From Methanobacteriota archaeon (GTDB lineage: Archaea; Methanobacteriota; Methanobacteria; Methanobacteriales; Methanobacteriaceae), in the NCBI GenBank assembly GCA_029556335.1, contig JAKQFA010000030.1, forward strand, positions 62,001-126,000: a stretch of DNA of 64,000 nucleotides, written 5' to 3'. The translations under genes and the position numbers were made by a program. Below the pieces are notes generated by a model, which saw nothing but the letters and a program-made list of their open reading frames with translations, ran no database searches and was not told the origin of the DNA. This document shows positions 1 to 9,551 of the stretch, piece by piece; position 1 is the stretch's first letter; each line of letters opens with the position of its first letter.

Positions 1-157
1 TTGGTTCATCCTCGGTGATGTTGAAGGGAGGTGAATCTATCTCTGGATCTGTGACTTTTTTCCTTATCTCTTTCTGGAGAACCAGTGGCTCGTGGCCTTT
101 CCGCTCCACCAAATCTGCCAGTATGAGTGAGTTTGGTGGAAAAATTGCTATTTTCAT
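1..157 (-). CDS. mmp5: Methanogenesis marker protein 5 (Mmp5), N-terminal part, cut by window edge
   Basis: The first 52 codons are present and the rest lies beyond base 1. The start is ATG at 157, preceded by GGAG with a 6-nt spacer. The protein opens [10 protein letters not shown] and continues with a VERKGHEP segment and a DSPPFNITE segment, which I recognise as the start of the methanogenesis-marker-5 family, a short protein (about 140 aa) found only in methanogens and relatives. Its biochemical role is not established; the family co-occurs with MCR-related genes. It is the most downstream visible gene of a minus-strand mmp operon and begins 10 nt after the stop of the DUF2111 gene. The family name is from memory of the N-terminus only, so the call is good rather than certain. 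Confidence 0.72.
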   Translation of the reverse strand, partial: MKIAIFPPNSLILADLVERKGHEPLVLQKEIRKKVTDPEIDSPPFNITEDEP

Positions 158-167
158 GTTATTCTCC

Positions 168-530
168 TTATTTCTTTTTTACATCTTCCGGTCGCTTGGT
201 AATCTCCATTATGTCACTGAAAATGCCCTGGGTGATATCCACCACTCCCAGTGCAGCTATCACTTCCCCTGCTTCATGGATGGGAACCACCACCACAGGG
301 GTGCCCTGGTATGGTCCGGTTTTAGGTACCTGACGGGATATTTCTCCCTTTTCAAGGACCAGTTCCAGTGTGGGACCGGTGTAATTGTAATCAACAACTT
401 TTCCATCTTCTATCCGAACACCCAGTTGTGTTTTGGTCCGCATGGTCAGGGGCAGGCGGTTAACCAGTTCGTGTATGGCCAGGGCCAGTTCCGTTATATC
501 TTCTCCAGTTGATGAGGAATTAAGGTTCAT
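168..530 (-). CDS. DUF2111 family protein in the mmp operon
   Basis: This is a 120-residue soluble protein. A predicted alpha/beta core includes a central segment [18 protein letters not shown] and a following [12 protein letters not shown], typical of the archaeal DUF2111 family, which resembles a small sensor-like (roadblock/PAS-sized) fold; its function is unknown. The start ATG at 530 overlaps the mmp6 stop by 4 nt (ATGA), so translation is probably coupled. Position between mmp6 and mmp5 suggests it belongs to the same process, MCR biogenesis or regulation, but that is inference from context. The polyampholytic C-terminus (KRPEDVKKK) carries no obvious catalytic motif. Confidence 0.7.
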   Translation of the reverse strand: MNLNSSSTGEDITELALAIHELVNRLPLTMRTKTQLGVRIEDGKVVDYNYTGPTLELVLEKGEISRQVPKTGPYQGTPVVVVPIHEAGEVIAALGVVDITQGIFSDIMEITKRPEDVKKK

Positions 531-946
531 GGTTCACACTCCTCTGCTATTTTTTTGAACTCCTCAGGACTTATCTTACTATGTTTTTTTAGTATCACTG
601 GTTCCGGCCACTCCAGGGCCTCCCCAACGTATCCCAACAGTTCGAATTCTTTCTCCAGCTGGTGGAATCCCTCCCTAGCCCCTCCTCTCTTGGCTCGGCA
701 GCGCCTGGGGTCTCCAGGTGGGAATCCCCGGTCTTTAGTGAATATGTTGGCTGGGTCCAGCTTTCGGATCTCCTGGATGGCTTTCATAACATCCTCTTCT
801 TTCCCATGGACCACTGCCCCGTAACAGGTGGATTTTATGGTTAGGGGAAGTTCCAGCATGTGCAGTTCTCCCACCACCTGGCTCTGGCTGACCTGGGCAG
901 CTGGTCCCAGAATAACCATCCGTGTAACTTCATCTTCTTCGGACAT
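527..946 (-). CDS. mmp6: Methanogenesis marker protein 6 (Mmp6)
   Basis: The 139-residue product matches the size and character of the methanogenesis-marker-6 family: an N-terminal [10 protein letters not shown] strand, a middle region with [13 protein letters not shown], and a conserved [19 protein letters not shown] stretch rich in Arg and Gly. No enzymatic motif is evident. The family is restricted to methanogens and is thought to act in MCR assembly or modification. The start ATG at 946 lies inside the 3' end of mmp3 (17-nt overlap), and the stop overlaps DUF2111, so the three genes are translationally linked. A GGGGGA stretch about 9 nt upstream can serve as ribosome binding site. Confidence 0.8.
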   Translation of the reverse strand: MSEEDEVTRMVILGPAAQVSQSQVVGELHMLELPLTIKSTCYGAVVHGKEEDVMKAIQEIRKLDPANIFTKDRGFPPGDPRRCRAKRGGAREGFHQLEKEFELLGYVGEALEWPEPVILKKHSKISPEEFKKIAEECEP

Positions 947-2462
947 AAACTGTTTCCCCCTCTTTAAATTTTTTAAGATTATCCATGCCCTTAATCACTT
1001 TTCCTAGGATGTTAGTACCCTGGAAGGGTTCTCCAGTAGGACCAAACTCGTCATGATCCTCAAAGCGGATGCCCAGCATCCCAATATGGCGACGGGACAT
1101 GTTTGTTAATCCAATTTCCCAGGCCCTGGTCTGGCCCTGGGGTGGATTTTCCGGGATCAGTCCCCTGGCTTCGCGGGAGTCTCCTTGGAACATCAAGAGG
1201 TCCATGCCTGGGAAGGCGAAGCTAACCTTCAGGGAGCCTACCGGTGCATCCAAGAGTCCTGTGATCTTCTGGAAGTACCATATGGAACGGGGGGCCTCGT
1301 CATACAATTCTATCTCCACCATATCCTCGTTCCTAACTCCATAGGTGGTGGCTTCTCCCTTTTCTATGATCTGCATGGTGTAATTTGGCTCCTGGCGGAC
1401 CACCAAGGCCTCATCATCTTCCAAGCCGCTCCGCACTTGCTTCACACCATGGTCTGATAAAAATTCCTCTGCTTCAATCTGAGTCATGGCCAGGGTCATT
1501 ATCCTCTCAGGTTTTATACGGAGTGTTACTTCATCACTGTAACGGGCTATGTCCACCAGTTCCATCCCCTTAACCACCTTACCCACCATGTTGTGGGAGG
1601 GAGTGGACACCCGGTCCTCCCGGTAGATGTAAACCCGACCCATACCCTTACCCTGATTACGCAGGGTCACTGTGCCTCTTTTACGCTTGTCTATCCATTC
1701 TATATCTCTTTTAATTCCTTGAAGACTGTAAGATCCTAGGAATGAGTTGGAATCATAGTCCACCCCTAATTTTCCCGATTCGGAGAGGGCGTAGAAGTGT
1801 TCCACTGATTGGGGTGATTTTGGTTCGGGTTCTACTTGTAAGTATGTGAACACCTGGTTCCCCTCGGATAGCTCTGTTTCCAAGTCTATGATGGCGGCAC
1901 TTTTCACAATGCTCCTTCTTTCCACTACAGGTGTGACCTCCAGGACATGGTCATCATCGCTTAGTTTCATTATGGTCCTTTTACCACCCACCACCCGGGC
2001 AAAAACTCCGTCATTCCCCTTAGGGGCTCCGTAAACAGCTTCGTGTTTGTCTTTGCAGAATATGATGTGGGTGGCGTCGGCGGTGAATCCGGATAAACTG
2101 AATATCACATCCCAGCGCTGGTAGGTGTATTCATCATGGGATGGTTCTAGATCAGTGATCACAGGCCCCACCGAGGCTTCCTTGGAGGTTGTCCAGCGCA
2201 CTCTTAGCCCTGAAAAGTCATGGTAACGTTTCTTCCACAGATCAACAAGTTCCGGTGGAGCTTCCTTTAGTAGCTCCAGAATTATACTCCCCTGCGGAGT
2301 TTTCAAACGGTACTTGTTCACGTGTCTTTCCACTTCTTCCCGGCCCTTAACCACTCCCAGAACACTTCCAGGTAGATATGGGGCCTGGGTCGCTTCAATG
2401 GCATCCCTTATGGTGGAACCACTGGTAAGTTCTATTTCATCTCCATTAACTTGCACCTTCAT
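930..2462 (-). CDS. mmp3: Methanogenesis marker protein 3 (Mmp3, UPF0288 family)
   Basis: A 510-residue protein of the UPF0288 / methanogenesis-marker-3 family. The N-terminus ([16 protein letters not shown]) looks like a ubiquitin/TGS-type beta-grasp. Two later segments with [18 protein letters not shown] and [17 protein letters not shown] resemble a cyclophilin-like barrel of the kind described for this family. Published work on the ATP-driven MCR activation complex includes Mmp3 together with McrC, Mmp7 and Mmp17; that is family knowledge. I place the start at ATG 2462, because GGTGA sits 5 nt upstream and a GTG at 2471 lies inside that ribosome binding site. It begins 5 nt after the mmp2 stop and overlaps mmp6. 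Confidence 0.88.
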   Translation of the reverse strand: MKVQVNGDEIELTSGSTIRDAIEATQAPYLPGSVLGVVKGREEVERHVNKYRLKTPQGSIILELLKEAPPELVDLWKKRYHDFSGLRVRWTTSKEASVGPVITDLEPSHDEYTYQRWDVIFSLSGFTADATHIIFCKDKHEAVYGAPKGNDGVFARVVGGKRTIMKLSDDDHVLEVTPVVERRSIVKSAAIIDLETELSEGNQVFTYLQVEPEPKSPQSVEHFYALSESGKLGVDYDSNSFLGSYSLQGIKRDIEWIDKRKRGTVTLRNQGKGMGRVYIYREDRVSTPSHNMVGKVVKGMELVDIARYSDEVTLRIKPERIMTLAMTQIEAEEFLSDHGVKQVRSGLEDDEALVVRQEPNYTMQIIEKGEATTYGVRNEDMVEIELYDEAPRSIWYFQKITGLLDAPVGSLKVSFAFPGMDLLMFQGDSREARGLIPENPPQGQTRAWEIGLTNMSRRHIGMLGIRFEDHDEFGPTGEPFQGTNILGKVIKGMDNLKKFKEGETVYVRRR

Positions 2463-2467
2463 GGATC

Positions 2468-3457
2468 TCACCTGTTTATCTTCTCTCTCACTCCCATTAT
2501 ACTTTCACTCTGGAAGTTAAAAACGATCTCCTTCTCTCCATCATGGGTTAAAAACAGCTTATTCTCCGGTATAACTGTTCCCACCACGCCACATGTTATA
2601 TTGACCTCTTTCAATATCCTTTCGCATTCGGGAACATTTTCTTCGGCTACAGTTAGGACAAAACCTGCCCCGGGATAGAGTTTTAGCCAGTCCTCCCAGG
2701 TCACCATTTTGTTGCGGGGTATTCTGCCCAGTTCCATGGTTCCACCCCTCCCTGAGGATTCCAGTAACATTCCTAACGTACCCACCATGCCGGGGTTGCT
2801 GATATCCCGGCCTGAATTAACCAGATGTCTCCGGGCCAGCTGATTCATAGCCTTGATCTGTCCCTGAACCAGTTCCGGAGTTTTCATGGTGGTGGTGTCC
2901 CAGTTGAGTTGGAACTGGGGGCGGATCTCCCCATCCAGGTCCATGGCCACCACTATCTTATCACCCACCTGGGCTCCTCCACTGGTAATAAGATCATCCC
3001 GGCCGATTATTCCAGTTATAGAAACATCAAGGGCATTGTATGTGGTGTCCGGGTGCACATGTCCCCCCACCATTGGTACTCCAAATTTTTCCACACCTTC
3101 CCTGATGCCAGCCATTATCTGCCTACATATATCCGGATCAGGGGTGGAGATAACGTTGGTCATGCCTAGGGGTATGCCCCCCATGGCGGCAATGTCGTTC
3201 ACATTCACCAGGACGGAGCAGTAACCCGCCCACCAGGGATCGGCCTCCATGAGTTTGCCCCACATTCCATCAGCAGCCAGCAGTATCAACTTCCCGTCAC
3301 CGATATCCAGGGCCGATGCATCATCCCCATAACTTAGAACTGTCCGTCCCCCGGCTTGATAGCTATCCCCCAATAGGCTGGTTACCTTTTTAATATTTTT
3401 CTTGCGGGTTATTCCCTCGAAATTTTTAATATTATCTACCAGTGATTTTAAAGCCAA
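2468..3457 (-). CDS. mmp2: Methanogenesis marker protein 2 (Mmp2), AIR synthase/PurM-like
   Basis: The product has the PurM/AIR-synthase fold: an N-terminal ATP-binding half with [10 protein letters not shown] and [14 protein letters not shown], and a C-terminal half with a [12 protein letters not shown] segment and [10 protein letters not shown]. The family resembles selenophosphate synthetase, hydrogenase factor HypE and thiamine-phosphate kinase, and is assigned as methanogenesis marker 2; the substrate is unknown. I choose a TTG start at 3457, because GGGGTG lies 5 nt upstream and the N-terminus [19 protein letters not shown] then matches the family. An ATG at 3490 is possible but would add 11 residues and nearly touch the DUF2117 stop. 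It lies directly upstream of mmp3 in the operon. Confidence 0.85.
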   Translation of the reverse strand: MALKSLVDNIKNFEGITRKKNIKKVTSLLGDSYQAGGRTVLSYGDDASALDIGDGKLILLAADGMWGKLMEADPWWAGYCSVLVNVNDIAAMGGIPLGMTNVISTPDPDICRQIMAGIREGVEKFGVPMVGGHVHPDTTYNALDVSITGIIGRDDLITSGGAQVGDKIVVAMDLDGEIRPQFQLNWDTTTMKTPELVQGQIKAMNQLARRHLVNSGRDISNPGMVGTLGMLLESSGRGGTMELGRIPRNKMVTWEDWLKLYPGAGFVLTVAEENVPECERILKEVNITCGVVGTVIPENKLFLTHDGEKEIVFNFQSESIMGVREKINR

Positions 3458-3495
3458 AAATACACCCCGTACTTTCTTAAAAACCTTCACTACAG

Positions 3496-4608
3496 TTAAG
3501 TATATGTCACTTGATAGTGAGGGGTATTCTTCTTGATTATTTGTAGTATTTTACTTTTAAAATTTTCCATATTCACTATTTCTATGGTTTCATTGCCTTT
3601 AAAGAGTTCCCTGAATATTTTTTCACCAATTATATCATCCCAGCCACTTTCCAGTTCAACCACCATGGATCCGTTGGCTTTAAAACCTTGTTCCACCACT
3701 TTGTCCAGGTCACCATCGGTGATGCCGATGATGGGAACGTTGAATCGGTACAGTATATCGGCTGCCACCAGGGTGGTGTCATCCCCCACAGTTACCACCA
3801 TATCTGCATTGCGCAGGCGATAAATATCCTCAGCAGCGTGACTTAGATATGACACCATTAACTTAGAATCATCTTTTTTTGAAGTTATTATGCGTGGTTT
3901 AGCTCGGGACTTGCGAAGAAGTCCGGTTTTGATGATGGCCCCTTCCAGGTCCACCTTACCCAACTTTTCCACCCCATGGGGCTTCAGTTCCCCGCCCCTG
4001 AGCTGGGTGATCATCCCTTCCTCAGCCACCAGGGCCACCTCAGGGGATGTGGATCTTCCCACCACAATGCCGTTAACGAATATATTCTCTCCTGGGGATA
4101 CACCAGCTATGTTACGGCAGATGTACTGGTTTATCTTCAAACAGGGTTTTCCTTTTTCCAGGGAATCCCTGATTTCCAGGGGGGAAGCTGTTGTCAAACC
4201 CAATTTACTGGCTATTTCAGTGGCCAGTTCCTGTAAATCAGTCCTCCAGGCCACCACGCTTCCGTCTTCTTCACCCGGCCGTTCGATCTGGATAAGGGGG
4301 GTGTGAGGGTGGCAGTGGCTGTAAACCTTACAACCAAAGGCTTGGCCAGTGACACTGGACTTCCCATAGTTGATGAGAACAATAATATCCCGACCTTCCT
4401 GGCAGAAGAGATTGATGGATTGACTGGGCAGAAGCTTTTGACTGATATCAATCCGGGATTCGAGATTAGAATCGATTACTGCGGTTCTTCCCATGGTACC
4501 GCCCAGGCGGGCTTTCACCTCTCCATAGTCCTCCATAAATTCTAGTAAGCGAAGGGCATATCCAGAATCCACAATTTCGGGTCCGTGGACCACCACACCA
4601 ATCTTCAT
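3496..4608 (-). CDS. DUF2117-like protein heading the mmp operon
   Basis: A 370-residue protein found in methanogens, recalled as DUF2117; function unknown. The N-terminal third ([29 protein letters not shown]) looks like a Rossmann-type domain, the middle has a conserved cysteine-containing segment ([24 protein letters not shown]), and the C-terminal part ([28 protein letters not shown]) resembles an NAD/ATP-NAD-kinase-like nucleotide-binding motif with a GDD and a GDGD-like loop. The start ATG at 4608 has GGTGA 4 nt upstream. The gene is first in a run that continues into mmp2 and mmp3 with only a few nucleotides between genes, so a role connected with MCR is a reasonable inference. Confidence 0.65.
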   Translation of the reverse strand: MKIGVVVHGPEIVDSGYALRLLEFMEDYGEVKARLGGTMGRTAVIDSNLESRIDISQKLLPSQSINLFCQEGRDIIVLINYGKSSVTGQAFGCKVYSHCHPHTPLIQIERPGEEDGSVVAWRTDLQELATEIASKLGLTTASPLEIRDSLEKGKPCLKINQYICRNIAGVSPGENIFVNGIVVGRSTSPEVALVAEEGMITQLRGGELKPHGVEKLGKVDLEGAIIKTGLLRKSRAKPRIITSKKDDSKLMVSYLSHAAEDIYRLRNADMVVTVGDDTTLVAADILYRFNVPIIGITDGDLDKVVEQGFKANGSMVVELESGWDDIIGEKIFRELFKGNETIEIVNMENFKSKILQIIKKNTPHYQVTYT

Positions 4609-4689
4609 TATTTCACCTTAGGATCTGTAGCCTCTTATAATTAACTAAAATAAAAAAGTAGTAAATGGATGTACAGACCACAATACTGA

Positions 4690-5229
4690 TCAGATTCGTT
4701 TAGATACTTTTATTCGTCGTTTGATTAGTTTAGAACCACAAATTTCACAATCTGAACCATTATAGTGGGATTGGTACCGCTTCTTACATCCCTGGCAGAT
4801 CAGAATCCAGTGATAAACATCCTCAATACCAGGGGTTAACACGCCACGGTAGGGTATTTTGAGGATTTTAGACAGATTCTGCATGGAGTAGTCATCGGTA
4901 ACCAGTTGGGGTTGATAGGACTCTGTTAAAGTAACTGCCAATGCCAGGACTCCTATATCAACCCCTGAAAGCCTCAGTACATCGCCAGATTCCTCCATCA
5001 TCCTCTTAACCTTTTTAAAAGCCCAGGGAGCTGGTTCCCTCACCAGCAGCTTGCCATCTTCCCGGGCATTCTCGGTGAAAATACGGGAATTGAAGTCCTT
5101 GATTTCCATGATAACCCCATTTGTGGTTATATTAGTCGTATCGGGTGATAAAAATCTCCCAATAATGGCCGATGTGTCCAGGACGTATACTTTGCATTTT
5201 TTATTATTAGAATGAGAAAAGCTGGCCAT
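4690..5229 (-). CDS. nob1: NOB1 endoribonuclease (PIN domain plus zinc ribbon)
   Basis: This 179-residue protein matches archaeal NOB1, which cleaves the 3' end of pre-16S rRNA at site D during small-subunit maturation. The PIN domain shows VLDTSAIIG (acidic D about residue 17), an acidic MEIKD segment, GVDIGVLALA and LVTDDYSMQN, the expected set of metal-binding acids. The C-terminal zinc ribbon has two CxxC pairs (CQGC and CEIC, 12 residues apart) followed by a basic tail. The start ATG at 5229 follows GGGTG with a 4-nt spacer. It lies 80 bp upstream of the DUF2117 gene and may share a transcript or have its own promoter in the gap to moaB. Confidence 0.9.
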   Translation of the reverse strand: MASFSHSNNKKCKVYVLDTSAIIGRFLSPDTTNITTNGVIMEIKDFNSRIFTENAREDGKLLVREPAPWAFKKVKRMMEESGDVLRLSGVDIGVLALAVTLTESYQPQLVTDDYSMQNLSKILKIPYRGVLTPGIEDVYHWILICQGCKKRYQSHYNGSDCEICGSKLIKRRIKVSKRI

Positions 5230-5621
5230 AAAACACCCTTTGAAATTTTTTAAACCTCTTTATCCTCCAAACCATTTTTTATTGGGAATTTATGAGTTTA
5301 AAACTTTTAAATTCGTTTTTGTAATTGGTAGAGGGGCTTATGAGAAAGGTTTTTATGTTATAAAGAATAAACTTTCCCACCGAGGGAGAGATACTATTTA
5401 GACTCCTCAAGATTTTTTCGCCACGAAAAAACCGCCTCCGATTTGGACCTAAAAACTCTCCCTCCACATATATATGGGTTAATTCTATATTTTGTACCGG
5501 TTCAGCTAAAATATTATATAAAGGGGATTGGAAGAGTATTCTCCAGTGTGAACCTAGGACTTTATTTGCCCCATGGACACATTTTTTTTATTCACAACTG
5601 GGAACTTAGGATGTGATTTGA
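5230..5621. other. Divergent intergenic region between nob1 and moaB
   Basis: About 390 bases with no convincing gene. It must contain the promoters of nob1 (minus) and moaB (plus). AT-rich stretches near 5480-5525 (ATATATATGGG and AATATTATATAAAGG) are plausible TATA elements. A 62-codon minus-strand frame at 5279-5467 has no ribosome binding site and no family-like composition, so I do not call it. Confidence 0.5.
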
Positions 5622-6146
5622 TTGAAAAGCAGAAGCATGGAAGAACATCGAAGGAACAGCCCTCTTAGTGTTAAAGTTGGAGTTATAACCCTCAGCGACT
5701 CCAAATATCAGGATTTCCTCCAGGGTAAAACCGACACCGACCTTTCGGGGCAGCTGTTAAAGGACTCCTTAAGTGAAGTGCACCAAGTGGTGGATTACAA
5801 GATCATACCCGATGACCCACCAGAGCTCATCTCCACCCTGGAGGCCATGAAAGGGAAGGGAGCAGAGGTCATTATCACCACTGGTGGTACTGGAATTGGT
5901 TCCAGAGACAAGACCATTGAGACCCTTAAACCACTCTTTGGTAAAAAACTGGACGGTTTTGGTGAAATATTCCGTTACGAATCTTACAAGGAGTTGGGAG
6001 CCGGCGCCATCCTCAGCCGGGCCATGGCAGGAGTTTACGATTCTACCCTGATCTTCGCACTACCTGGTTCACCCAACGCCGTGAAGCTGGGTTTGAAGAT
6101 CATCCAGCCCGAACTGGGACACCTAGTTCGTCATATTAAAGAATAA
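5622..6146 (+). CDS. moaB: Molybdopterin/molybdenum cofactor biosynthesis protein MoaB/Mog
   Basis: A 174-residue MoaB/MogA-type protein that adenylylates molybdopterin before metal insertion, as needed for the tungsten or molybdenum formylmethanofuran dehydrogenases of methanogens. The motifs visible are [12 protein letters not shown] near the N-terminus, the ATP/MPT loop [12 protein letters not shown], the acidic LDGFGEIFR region and a C-terminal [12 protein letters not shown]. The start is TTG at 5622 with GGATGTGA 5 nt upstream; an internal ATG at 5637 is the alternative and would lose only five residues. The gene is monocistronic here, convergent with pyrE. Confidence 0.88.
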   Translation: MKSRSMEEHRRNSPLSVKVGVITLSDSKYQDFLQGKTDTDLSGQLLKDSLSEVHQVVDYKIIPDDPPELISTLEAMKGKGAEVIITTGGTGIGSRDKTIETLKPLFGKKLDGFGEIFRYESYKELGAGAILSRAMAGVYDSTLIFALPGSPNAVKLGLKIIQPELGHLVRHIKE

Positions 6147-6204
6147 TTAACCATGAATGGCCCTAATAGGGACCGGGATTAGTAGGGGCATCTTCAAGGT
6201 CTAG

Positions 6205-6744
6205 TTACGCACCCTGGAAGTCACTTTTAGTAACCAGTGGCTCCAGTTTAATACCTTTTTTCTGAAGATTCTCCCGGGCCCCTTCTTCACGATCCACAGC
6301 CACCAAGGCCCGGATCACCACACCCCCATTATCTTCAACTGCTTCCACAGCTTTTAAGAGTGAATTTCCTGTGGTGGTAACGTCTTCCACCACCACCACC
6401 CGATCTCCTTCTTCCAGGTCTCCCTCTATGAGTTTGGAGGTGCCGTAACCTTTTCTGGATTTCCGTATCATGAGCATGGGTATTCCTGTGGCCAGTGAGA
6501 CAGCAGTGGCAATGGGCACCGCTCCCAGGGCTGGGCCAGCTATTTTGTCCGCATCTTCCCTGGTAATTTTTCCAGCCATCATCTGTCCAATTTCTCCTAG
6601 GATGCCTGGATCGGTGATGGCCTTCTTCATATCCACGTAGTAATCACTCTCCCGGCCGGATGCCAGGGTGAACTTACCAAACTGGATCACCTGGTGGGTG
6701 GTTAATAGTTTTAAAAGATTTCTTTTCAGTTCATCCATGTACAT
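6205..6744 (-). CDS. pyrE: Orotate phosphoribosyltransferase
   Basis: PyrE converts orotate and PRPP to orotidine 5'-phosphate in pyrimidine synthesis. The 13-residue PRPP-binding motif is clear ([13 protein letters not shown]), as are the substrate loop [12 protein letters not shown] and the flexible-loop segment [16 protein letters not shown] set the start at ATG 6744 (MYMDELK), which overlaps the stop of the upstream zinc-finger gene as TGATG; a second ATG at 6738 is also possible. The longer frame reaching 6804 would overlap that gene and has no family resemblance in its extra residues. Length about 179 aa agrees with archaeal PyrE. Confidence 0.92.
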   Translation of the reverse strand: MYMDELKRNLLKLLTTHQVIQFGKFTLASGRESDYYVDMKKAITDPGILGEIGQMMAGKITREDADKIAGPALGAVPIATAVSLATGIPMLMIRKSRKGYGTSKLIEGDLEEGDRVVVVEDVTTTGNSLLKAVEAVEDNGGVVIRALVAVDREEGARENLQKKGIKLEPLVTKSDFQGA

Positions 6745-6890
6745 CAATCCATCCTCAGCCCTCTCCGACACAAACGACACACCCCTCTCTGGTGATGGTA
6801 ACACTCACTACAAACCCGGCTACCGCAGAGTTGACAGGGATACATCTTCCCCTGTTTTCCACAGATAGGACAGATGCCCGAAATCTCCAA
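6744..6890 (-). CDS. 48-residue zinc-finger protein coupled to pyrE
   Basis: This small gene starts at TTG 6890 (GGTG about 9 nt upstream, an in-frame TAG directly before it) and ends in TGATG overlap with pyrE. The product carries eight cysteines and two histidines in a regular order: CPIC, CQLC, CSEC followed by HH, then CRLC. This is a HIT/B-box-like double zinc knuckle in only 48 residues. Such a pattern cannot arise by chance, and the coupling to pyrE indicates real translation. A role in RNA or protein binding, or in regulating or stabilising PyrE, is inference; I know of no assigned function. Confidence 0.75.
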   Translation of the reverse strand: MEISGICPICGKQGKMYPCQLCGSRVCSECYHHQRGVCRLCRRGLRMD

Positions 6891-6918
6891 CTAAGACACC
6901 CACCAAAATAATTCCTAT

Positions 6919-7158
6919 TTAAAGAGTTTCTGAAGCATTTTTAAGGAGAATTTTGTCTCCAATCTGTTTAATCATATCGTAGGGGACTACTGTTTCCCCT
7001 TTAGACAGTCCCAGTCCCTCCGAAATGCCACCTTTTCCTAGGATGAAGGCTTCGATCTGGTTGGTTTCCACATTCAACTCCAGATCCCTAACTTTACCAA
7101 TTACCACTGCTGAGCTGTCTAAAACTTCTTTTCCAATTATTTCTTCAATTATTCTCAT
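6919..7158 (-). CDS. PRC-barrel domain protein
   Basis: A 79-residue protein consisting of one PRC-barrel: MRIIEEIIGKEVLDSSA, VVIGKVRDLELN, a central FILGKGG loop and a closing VVPYDMIKQIGDKILL. PRC-barrels are small beta domains found in photosynthetic reaction centre H subunits and in RimM; single-domain archaeal versions are common and of unknown role, possibly RNA processing or cell division (CdpB type). The start at ATG 7158 is chosen because GGTGAT lies 4 nt upstream; the upstream ATGs at 7173 and 7170 lie before this site. It lies 28 nt upstream of the zinc-finger gene on the same strand and may head the pyrE transcript. Confidence 0.85.
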   Translation of the reverse strand: MRIIEEIIGKEVLDSSAVVIGKVRDLELNVETNQIEAFILGKGGISEGLGLSKGETVVPYDMIKQIGDKILLKNASETL

Positions 7159-7397
7159 ATTAATCACCATCAAAACGGGTTTTTCAATCCTCGACCTTTT
7201 TATGTACTGATTTGTTTTTATAATATTTCACTGATACTATATATTTTTTTAGAAAGTTTATTTCTACAAGTATTTCTGAATTTTTCAGGTTATAATTTAT
7301 CAAAATAAGGTTAAAACTCCGTATGATAGAACTAAGATTAATTCAATTGGTGTAATTATTTTTTTAATATAAAATATTAAAAAGAGGGATTAGAAAT

Positions 7398-8993
7398 TTA
7401 AATCCCCTTAAAACAGAGGTCCATGTGTTCCTGGGCGGGTGGTTTGGTCAATAAACTTACCACCACAGTGACCACGAAGGCCAATGGCAGGCCAATCACA
7501 ATGGGGTCTACGGTGGGCCAGGGCGCGGTGGTTAAAATAACCGCATTACCAGTGATGGCCTGGCAGATACCCAGAGCCGCGGCTGATTTCTGATATCCGA
7601 AGAGTATCCAGAACATGCTGAAAAAGGTACCAGTCAAAAGACCCGCAATGGCCCCTACCTTGGTGGAACGCTTCCAGAACAGGGCGAAGATGTACAGTGA
7701 CAGGAAGGATGCCGCAGTTATACTGAACCACATGGCAGTTCCCACGGCTATGATGTTGGCTGGTAAGATGAACCCCAGGATCACCGCGATGATCACTGCT
7801 ATGGCTATCCCAGCTCGCGCTATCATCACAGAAGAGCCACCAGTTTTACTGGTGACGGTTTCGTAGATGTCTCTTCCCAGGGCTGTTCCCTGCACGTGCA
7901 CCTGGGCGGATAGGGTGGACATGGCCGCTGATAGTAGGGTGATCATGAACAGATAGGCGAACCACAGGGGCATGGCACCTCCAATGAAGGTGGGTATAAT
8001 CTTATCAGCATTACCACCTGCTACTGCGATGGCTAATTTCCCCACCGTGTCAAAGAAATACACGTTGGACAGGGCACCCACCACAAAGGCAGTTCCAGTC
8101 ATCATGAAGATGAATATACCACCAATTAGCACCGCCCGGTTGAGTTCCCGGTTGGATTTAACGGTCATGAAACGGACTGCCAGTTGGGGTTGGGATAACA
8201 CTCCAATACCCACTCCCAAAATGAGGGTGCTTACCAGGGTCCACCAGAAGGGACTTCCCAGTGAGGGCATGGATGTCCAGCCTGTGAATCCGGTGGCGGT
8301 GGCCTTGGCCGTGGCACTGGCTGGCACGATATTGATCAGGTTGGTGAGGGCCTGGTTGGCATCCACCACTCCACCCAGCACCCAGTAGGTGGAAGCCAGG
8401 AGGAACAGCATTCCAAAGAACATGATGGTCCCCTGCAGGGCGTCAGTGTACATCACCCCACGTAAGCCCCCAAAAATCACGTATACTGCCACTATTAAGG
8501 CCATTCCAACGAGTGCAAAGTTGTAATCGATTTGTAGGGTGGTTTCCACGAACCGAGCCATACCAATCAGAACCACCGATGCGTAGAGGGGCATCCCCAG
8601 GAATATTACTGCCCCTGAGAAGTATTGGATGAATTTACTGTTGAAACGTCGGGAAAGGAATTCGGGAAAGGTCAGGGCACCCATATTATGTCCCATTTTC
8701 CGGGTACGCTTTCCGAAGAACACGAATGCAATGAAAATCCCCACCAAGATGTTCAGGAAGGTGAGCCACAAGAGCCCCATACCATAAACACCAGCTGTTC
8801 CCCCGAAACCCACGATGGCTGAGGTACTGATGAAGGTAGCCCCATAACTCAGGGCCATAATATAAGGGTGGGTTTTACGACCAGCCACCATGTAATCATC
8901 GGCGCTTTTGGTACGTTTCCAGGCCACGTAGCCCACGTAACCCACCATCAAAAGATAAATTAAAACTACAATACTTAAAATGAAAATATCCAC
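7398..8993 (-). CDS. Sodium:solute symporter family protein (copy 1)
   Basis: A 531-residue multi-spanning membrane protein of the SSS (solute:sodium symporter) family with about 13 predicted helices. The N-terminus after a GTG start at 8993 has the first helix (IFILSIVVLIYLLMVGYVGY) and the typical RTKSADDYMVAGRKTHP segment, followed by SYGATFISTSAIVGFGG, which forms the sodium/substrate site in this family. The GTG is preferred because GGGGGTG lies 6 nt upstream and the related protein at 29874-31490 starts at the same residue. The substrate (acetate, proline, pantothenate or another) cannot be told from sequence. It lies downstream of a small accessory membrane protein gene. Confidence 0.9.
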   Translation of the reverse strand: MDIFILSIVVLIYLLMVGYVGYVAWKRTKSADDYMVAGRKTHPYIMALSYGATFISTSAIVGFGGTAGVYGMGLLWLTFLNILVGIFIAFVFFGKRTRKMGHNMGALTFPEFLSRRFNSKFIQYFSGAVIFLGMPLYASVVLIGMARFVETTLQIDYNFALVGMALIVAVYVIFGGLRGVMYTDALQGTIMFFGMLFLLASTYWVLGGVVDANQALTNLINIVPASATAKATATGFTGWTSMPSLGSPFWWTLVSTLILGVGIGVLSQPQLAVRFMTVKSNRELNRAVLIGGIFIFMMTGTAFVVGALSNVYFFDTVGKLAIAVAGGNADKIIPTFIGGAMPLWFAYLFMITLLSAAMSTLSAQVHVQGTALGRDIYETVTSKTGGSSVMIARAGIAIAVIIAVILGFILPANIIAVGTAMWFSITAASFLSLYIFALFWKRSTKVGAIAGLLTGTFFSMFWILFGYQKSAAALGICQAITGNAVILTTAPWPTVDPIVIGLPLAFVVTVVVSLLTKPPAQEHMDLCFKGI

Positions 8994-9044
8994 TAAAAAC
9001 ACCCCCTTTAAATGAAGAACAAGAATGGGCAAAACTTGGAATAG

Positions 9045-9251
9045 TCAGCCTTCCTCATCCCAGAGCCCGAGCTCTTTTTCTTCCATTTCCTTCTCCTTCT
9101 TATGCCATTCCATCTCTTCCTTGATCTGCTCTTCCTCGTCTTCAGCGCCTTTATTCCAGTTTACGACACCATAAACTACACATAAAAGCATGGCCAGAAT
9201 GCAGCCAATGTATGCGCTCCAGATCCATGGATCCTCAATTCCCAAAACCAT
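9045..9251 (-). CDS. Symporter small accessory protein
   Basis: A 68-residue protein with one membrane helix (YIGCILAMLLCVVYGVV) and a highly charged Glu/Lys C-terminus that probably forms a short coiled coil (EEEQIKEEMEWHKKEKEMEEKE). Small proteins of this type are encoded beside SSS transporters in methanogens and are annotated as accessory subunits. GAGGTG lies 7 nt before ATG 9251. The gene ends 51 nt upstream of the symporter start, so both are likely co-transcribed. The second symporter in this window has no such partner. Confidence 0.8.
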   Translation of the reverse strand: MVLGIEDPWIWSAYIGCILAMLLCVVYGVVNWNKGAEDEEEQIKEEMEWHKKEKEMEEKELGLWDEEG

Positions 9252-9551
9252 TTACTTGCACCTCTTCCATAATATATATGATAAACCTTGAGTTTAAAAA
9301 AGAACTCAGTTTATCATTATTAATTTGGTGAAATAGTCTATTATAAATATCTATAATAAGTATGGGGAGCCAGCCTAGAATTAGCCACATAAAATGCGTG
9401 TTAATATAAAAAACCAAATTCACCTTGTTTATTCATGAAAAAATGATTATTAGGTCCCGGGTATCTTTTTTAAATAAGCATGGGGTAGATAACCTCAACC
9501 ATTATACAGTTTAGTGTATACAATTATTATAAAAATGATAGGAATGCCAAG
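9252..9551. promoter_or_regulatory. Divergent promoter region between symporter unit and NUDIX gene
   Basis: Three hundred AT-rich bases with no gene. A TATA-like ATATATAT at 9273-9280 could serve the minus-strand symporter unit, and ATTATTATAAAAATG at 9523-9537 could serve the plus-strand NUDIX gene with a very short leader. No experimental support is possible from sequence. Confidence 0.4.

Noticed and set aside
5279..5467. 62-codon minus-strand frame upstream of nob1
   Set aside because: No ribosome site, no recognisable motif, and it occupies the region needed for two divergent promoters.
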